NCBI RefSeq assembly: GCF_026151205.1
Contig: NC_087078.1
Location: 13,995,118-14,059,117 of the forward strand
From: Bolinopsis microptera
Taxonomy: Eukaryota; Ctenophora; Tentaculata; Lobata; Bolinopsidae
Direction of reading: 5' to 3'
Length of the DNA stretch: 64,000 nt
The number at the start of each line of letters is the position of its first letter. The stretch's first letter is position 1. Below, piece after piece: positions 59,709 to 64,000 of this stretch. A program made the translations under genes and the position numbers. The notes beneath the pieces were generated by a model. That model was not told the origin of the DNA, made no database searches, and saw only the letters and a list, made by a program, of their open reading frames with translations.

Positions 59709-60408
59709 GCGTTAGGTGAAGCTACCTATAATGTTCATAAACCCCAGACTATAGTTATATTTTTAGGATAGGCTGGGCCTGGGTGGCCCACGAAAAGATA
59801 GCATGAGGATGCTTTGCTAGCCTCTGTCATATTGGGGTATGACTTGTAGCGCGATGCGTTACTGTGCCGCGCCGCGCACTCATGATGTTGACCATTGTTA
59901 ATGGTCTGGCCCGGCCAGTATCGCGCGCTACTTCGTAGCACTTGCCATCGGGCCACATTTCGAGAAGAAAGCGGGGCGCGCTACTTATAGAAATGTAGAC
60001 GAGTAACATTCGTCAAACTCAATGAGGCTTCTCACAGCGACATCTGGCTAGATCGGCGAAATGCGCTACTGTGCCGCGCCGAGCTGCCATGAATTGACAT
60101 CGTCAATTAAGGTATGACAGTCGATCCTAAAGGTGGATGCTGGAGTAATCAAAATGTGTAATAGAGGATGATGGTAAGTTTTATGAGGAGGATGATTCTT
60201 AACGGGTGATACTCTTAAAATATTTCATATTTGTTCCAATGTTCCATATATATACCGTCGACGAGTCCAACTCGGCGCGTGTCCTGGTAGGTTGCAAACC
60301 TACATGACATTCCTACAAAATGATTCATAAAAATTCATATTAAAAATTCATATTAAAAACTTTTGTTTTATTAACGTTTACTTAACCATGTGCTTTCGCG
60401 CCGCTGCG
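59688..60408. repeat. 0.72-kb unit bounded by 22-bp perfect inverted repeats
   Basis: The left end CGCAGCGGCGCGAAAGCACA TG is exactly inverted at 60387-60408. Between them are GC-rich segments, including GCGCGCTACTTCGTAGCA, and one copy of the two-hairpin repeat at 60197. It cuts into CR1 ORF1 at its left end. No open frame of note and no clear target duplication. Confidence 0.65.
60197..60302. repeat. two-hairpin dispersed repeat, copy 2
   Basis: Same order as at 41031: TAACGGGTGATACTCTTAAA, a variable AT part, CCGTCGACGAGTCCAACTCG, GTCCTGGTAGGTTG and AAACCTAC. The last stem has one substitution (GTTGCAAACC). Confidence 0.8.
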
Positions 60409-60411
60409 GGC

Positions 60412-60925
60412 TTACTGGGCCGCGCTCAGCCTGTCATTCAGCTAAATCTTTATTTGTGTTTGTGTTTATGAACATAATAGCCTGGGTCCCCAGGTAACTG
60501 CAGGCGCGCTTGTGAGGCGGGCGCGCGCCACTGCAAGTGCAAGGGCTCTGGATCATGGATAGAGCAAAGGGAACACTTGAGTCATGTCAGCTGAGCTGGG
60601 TGTGGAACAGAAAGGTGAGCTATAGCTATAAAACAACATTTTAGTAGTTGCTATGTTAACGAGTGATACTCGTAAAATATCTGTTCCATATATTGGACCT
60701 TCGACGAGTCCAACTCGGCGCGCGTCCTGGTAGGTTGTAAACCTACAATTGCTATGTCACACCGGTCTTCACATAGCCATTTGTATACGCATACTGCGTG
60801 ACGCGCTTGTTTCACAAGTAGAATATATCTTTGCCGCCTTCGGCGGTCACGCGCTACTGCAAGCGAGAGGGCTCTGGTTAGAGCAAGTTAATGGACATTA
60901 TAGGTAGCCTGGGTAAATATTTCCA
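60412..60925. repeat. cluster of dispersed repeat fragments
   Basis: Contains ACTGGGCCGCGCTCAGCCTG (60417), inverted copies of the AGAGCCC/CTTGTGAAACAAG repeat (about 60478-60570 and 60800-60920) and the third two-hairpin copy (60658). The order of pieces resembles that at 41.0-41.7 kb, suggesting one composite family. Confidence 0.65.
60658..60750. repeat. two-hairpin dispersed repeat, copy 3
   Basis: AACGAGTGATACTCGTAAAA, then TTCGACGAGTCCAACTCGGC, GCGCGTCCTGGTAGG and the TTGTAAACCTAC stem. Closest to copy 1. Confidence 0.8.
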
Positions 60926-60929
60926 TGTC

Positions 60930-61625
60930 GTTTTTTGAGGAATCTGCTTTATGAGGTTGTTGAAGTTTTTAGTAGAATATGATTGACAGTTCTCAAGAGT
61001 TTTTGAGATTGTACCTATTGAGTCTATATAGTCGTGAGGTTCATTGTCAAGTAGTTCGTTGTTTGAAAAGTGAGGTGCTTGATAGAATGGATTATAACGA
61101 ATTATATCATGATTTTGAATACAATTTGAGCAGTAAGTTTTTCTCTAAAAGTGGCAATGTTTTCCTGTGTTTTACATCTCTTGTGAATGATGCAATCACA
61201 CTAATTGCAATTTATAAATGGGTGTCCAGCACGAATAGGTTTGCTGCAGCAGACACAGTTCTCACATATAGTTGTTCTATTCATGGTTTAGGAGCTCTTT
61301 GAACACGTGAATTGAACATCCCAACTTTACTCCTAGCAATATCACTAAATTGGCGCCCATCTATTGGATTGCGCTGTATTTTATCCACTATTAGCCTAGA
61401 AAACTTAAAGATACCAGTAGACCCAAGATGGATGGCATCACTTTTATACTTGAAACGACCGAACTGGTCAGCTAGTTAACCTTCTTCATCGACAAATTCA
61501 TTAAAATCTAGAGTTCCCACCCTTGGGTTCTTGTCAACATATTGAAATATAAGTTTGTTAAAATATAATGCTTTCTCGTTCAACCAGCCAAACTTAGTGG
61601 GTAGTACTGGCGAAACGGTAACCTT
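60930..61625 (-). pseudogene. decayed CR1-like element (ORF1 3' part and start of ORF2)
   Basis: On the minus strand about 61615-61310 reads as an SGNH-domain C-terminus with LNEKALYFNKLI, DFNEFVDEEG, an in-frame stop, then DAIHLGSTGIFKFSRL (the DxxH pair). Further down, about 61270-61120, a PHD-like finger is recognisable (CENCVCCSKPIRAGH...CDCIIHKRCK), again with stops. The order equals that of the intact element at 56261-59708, but the sequence is clearly a different, older subfamily. Confidence 0.75.
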
Positions 61626-61767
61626 GGAGTTAAACTAACACTAGAAACTAACACGCTCACAGGCTCTCACGTCTTATGTAAACCCATATTAACAGACTTA
61701 ATGATTATCCTTAAAGATACTTATTGCGGCAAATTTTGTGATTTCGCGGCAAAGTTTTTAGTGTATA

Positions 61768-62570
61768 CCTTACTCGGGATTATTATGACCGGGATAAAGT
61801 GGTGGGTTTAGGGTAATTTCGCCATATTTTTCCCGAACCACATTTTCACCGGTCGTTAATAAACCCGCCTACTCAGCTTTTAGGGTTCCCAGGGGGTATG
61901 GGTGCTCATATTTTAATCGTTGTCTTATATTCACTAAAGAAGACTATTGGGACACTTGTTGTAGGTTTTTCGACTTCATTTGGCTAAAATTGCAAAAAAT
62001 TCACCTTTTTGCCCAATTCTTGTCATATAATATCCTTATTGTCAAATTTGATTTAAATAGGCCAATTTTTAATTTCTTAGGTATTGACTATCTCTACATA
62101 ATGAAATAGGACTCAAAGTAAAAGTAACAGTAAAATTAAAACTTGAATTAATTAAAACTGATGAAAGGGATGATCCAGATGAAGATAACGAAGATGATTA
62201 CAACTTATTGGAAGACTAAACAGCTCTCCCTTCATCTTAATATCGATCTGGTTGTTACGCTTCAAATGTTAAAAATTATTTTCCATCTAGTTTGATTAAC
62301 CACGAGTCATTATTTCTGTCTCTTTCAACAATTATTGATAATTCGACTTGTTTCACAAGTTTTAGCAATGCGAAAATTTCTAAACTTGCTTATCTCTAAT
62401 AAGGAAATTTACATCTGAGACAAAATTTTTGAATCTAAAATTGAAAGGTTGGACACCGGTAAAATGGCGACCGGGAAAATGTGGTGGGTTTTGAGCAATT
62501 TCGCCATATTTTTCCCGAACCATATTTTAACCGGTCGTTAATAAACCCGTCGTAATAATCCCGAGTAAGG
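61768..62570. mobile_element. 803-bp TA-flanked inverted-repeat element
   Basis: Starts CCTTACTCGGGATTATTATG and ends with the exact inversion TAATAATCCCGAGTAAGG; TA on both sides fits a Tc1/mariner-type target. Sub-terminal segments of about 85 bp (AATTTCGCCATATTTTTCCC, CGGTCGTTAATAAACCCG) occur twice as direct repeats (about 61790-61870 and 62460-62545). No transposase frame; a 43-residue acidic frame ending at 62219 may be a remnant. Confidence 0.8.
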
Positions 62571-62820
62571 TAACTCAAAAAATAAAGGGTTTAGGACCTT
62601 GAAACCTTCATTCGCCTACACTAATGCGCTCATCCTGGTCATTTTGGTGGGGTTCTTGATCTTCTTAAACCCACGATAAATAAAGTTTCAAAATCCTGAT
62701 TTTTTGGCTTCGCTACACTGTTTTTGTCTTATAACTCAAAAACTAAAGGGTTTGGGACCTTAAAACCCCTATTAATGTGATCATTCCGGTCATTTTGACG
62801 TGTTCATTCATTTCAATTGG
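62571..62820. repeat. diverged direct repeat pair
   Basis: AACTCAAAAAATAAAGGGTT TAGGACCTTGAAACC (from 62573) recurs as AACTCAAAAACTAAAGGGTT TGGGACCTTAAAACC (from 62734), both followed by GGTCATTTT. Period about 161 bp. Confidence 0.7.
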
Positions 62821-64000
62821 TCAATTAGAAGCCGAGTTAGGCACATTTTAAGTGCGGGTCAGTCGCGATTCGGTGACTCCACTTCAAAGCGTCCTGTAGG
62901 ATTATGCCCAAGCTAAAAAGGGTGTCTCCGAGTGAAAGTTACTAATACCTTGATGAAGGCCTGTGCTTCAGGAAAAAACTCTCTCAAATCGTGCAGATAA
63001 ATGTGCATAACTGACTGTATGTGTTTTTGTTGGTTACAATTCTGTCCGTCCAATTTCAGTTGTGACGGAATTGTAATGAACAAAATCCATATATAATTAT
63101 TTATGATATGTTTGATTTCTTGTTATTGTATGTCATTCAAATTTGGTAGACGGCCCCAACGTTAATGTGGCTCTTGCTATGTGTTGGTTCAGCTGAATTA
63201 ATTATTATGTAATCAAGTTTATTTTTCTCTTTCAGTTAGTTGTCATCCGGCCAAACATTAAGCAACTTATATTGCAGTTCCATTTATCAATTAGTTTATC
63301 AAAATATGTCATTGTAATTTTGCATGGCTGAAATGTAACGCTTGATTTATATATAATAATTAATTGAACTTTCAAATAAAAAAAAAAAATAGCTGTTTCA
63401 TCAAAATGTTGACTGTGCGCGGCGTGACCGCGCATTTTTATAATATTTGTGCAAATGGCAAAATCATACGTTGTTTAATGATAAATTGACGTAAGGTCTA
63501 CTTAGTTCGACTGTCGGCGGGGCGCCAAATTTGTGCGCTAGTTGCAGCGCAGCCACTGTGCAGCTTACTCATCAAACATAAACGTACAGGCATGTACACA
63601 GAACGATCAAAATATAATCGCGCCCCTTAATATATTTACGTAAAATAAATTATTTAAAAATTACACAATTATTGTTTCCAACAATAAACATGAACTGTGA
63701 ACATTAATTGTTCTTTTTAAATAAAAAATATGCAGCGGTGTGATAAGTTATAAGTGCAGCACTAAAATAAAAACTGAACACAAACATCTTTTCCATTTTC
63801 GAAAAAATATTTTTACTGGAAATAAATTGGTTGCAATTGGAATAGTTTGTTGCCATGTTATGTCATATTTATTTTCAAATTGCATAAATAAAATTTAGTT
63901 ATAAGCATGTTTGGATATAAAACTAAGTTAAGCATTAAGATATTTTAAAATTTGCAAACATGACACAAAAAAAAATTTGAAAATTCGAATATTTTAGACC
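62821..64000. other. no feature recognised
   Basis: AT-rich end of the window. No exon, repeat array or RNA gene was recognised on either strand. Confidence 0.5.

Overview
This window is nuclear DNA from an invertebrate animal. Its genes are split by short GT-AG introns. Four neighbouring genes encode motile-cilium proteins, two encode class A G-protein-coupled receptors (GPCRs), and there are CR1-like retrotransposons and very many mini- and microsatellites. The DNA is AT-rich. I cannot name the species. A cnidarian or another early-branching animal would fit, but that is a guess. Exon borders below were joined by hand using GT/AG sites and codon phase.

Layout. (1) 1-10.3 kb: minus-strand gene of 12 exons for a class A GPCR (10254 down to 1909), with tandem arrays in its introns; one array duplicates the end of the TM1 exon together with its splice donor. 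(2) 10.3-20.1 kb: no gene found; minisatellites, a (GA)n tract, small inverted-repeat elements and a dispersed CCAAT/CACGTG repeat. (3) 20.1-39.5 kb: four head-to-tail minus-strand ciliary genes: two tandem radial-spoke-head RSPH4A/6A paralogs, EFCAB2 (DRC8) and IFT46. The 7.2-kb first intron of EFCAB2 holds a plus-strand, nearly intronless GPCR with one frameshift, and several transposable elements. (4) 40-42 kb: dispersed and inverted repeats. (5) About 42.0-52.1 kb: a block with abrupt edges, full of homopolymer runs of all four bases and with no recognisable gene; most likely poor consensus sequence. (6) 53.7-56.3 kb: a poly-G-ended inverted-repeat element carrying a 1.9-kb polypurine array, abutting a CR1-like ORF2. 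(7) 56.2-59.7 kb: ORF2 and ORF1 of a CR1-like element (minus strand). (8) 59.7-64 kb: dispersed repeats, a decayed second CR1 copy and a TA-flanked 0.8-kb inverted-repeat element.

How the genes relate. RSPH4A/6A proteins build the radial spoke head, EFCAB2/DRC8 belongs to the nexin-dynein regulatory complex, and IFT46 is an IFT-B subunit that carries cargo into cilia. The run is therefore a local ciliary cluster in one orientation. The most unusual items are the minisatellite made of repeated splice donors, the family of elements with poly-G termini, the different intron content of the two RSPH paralogs, and the receptor nested in the EFCAB2 intron.
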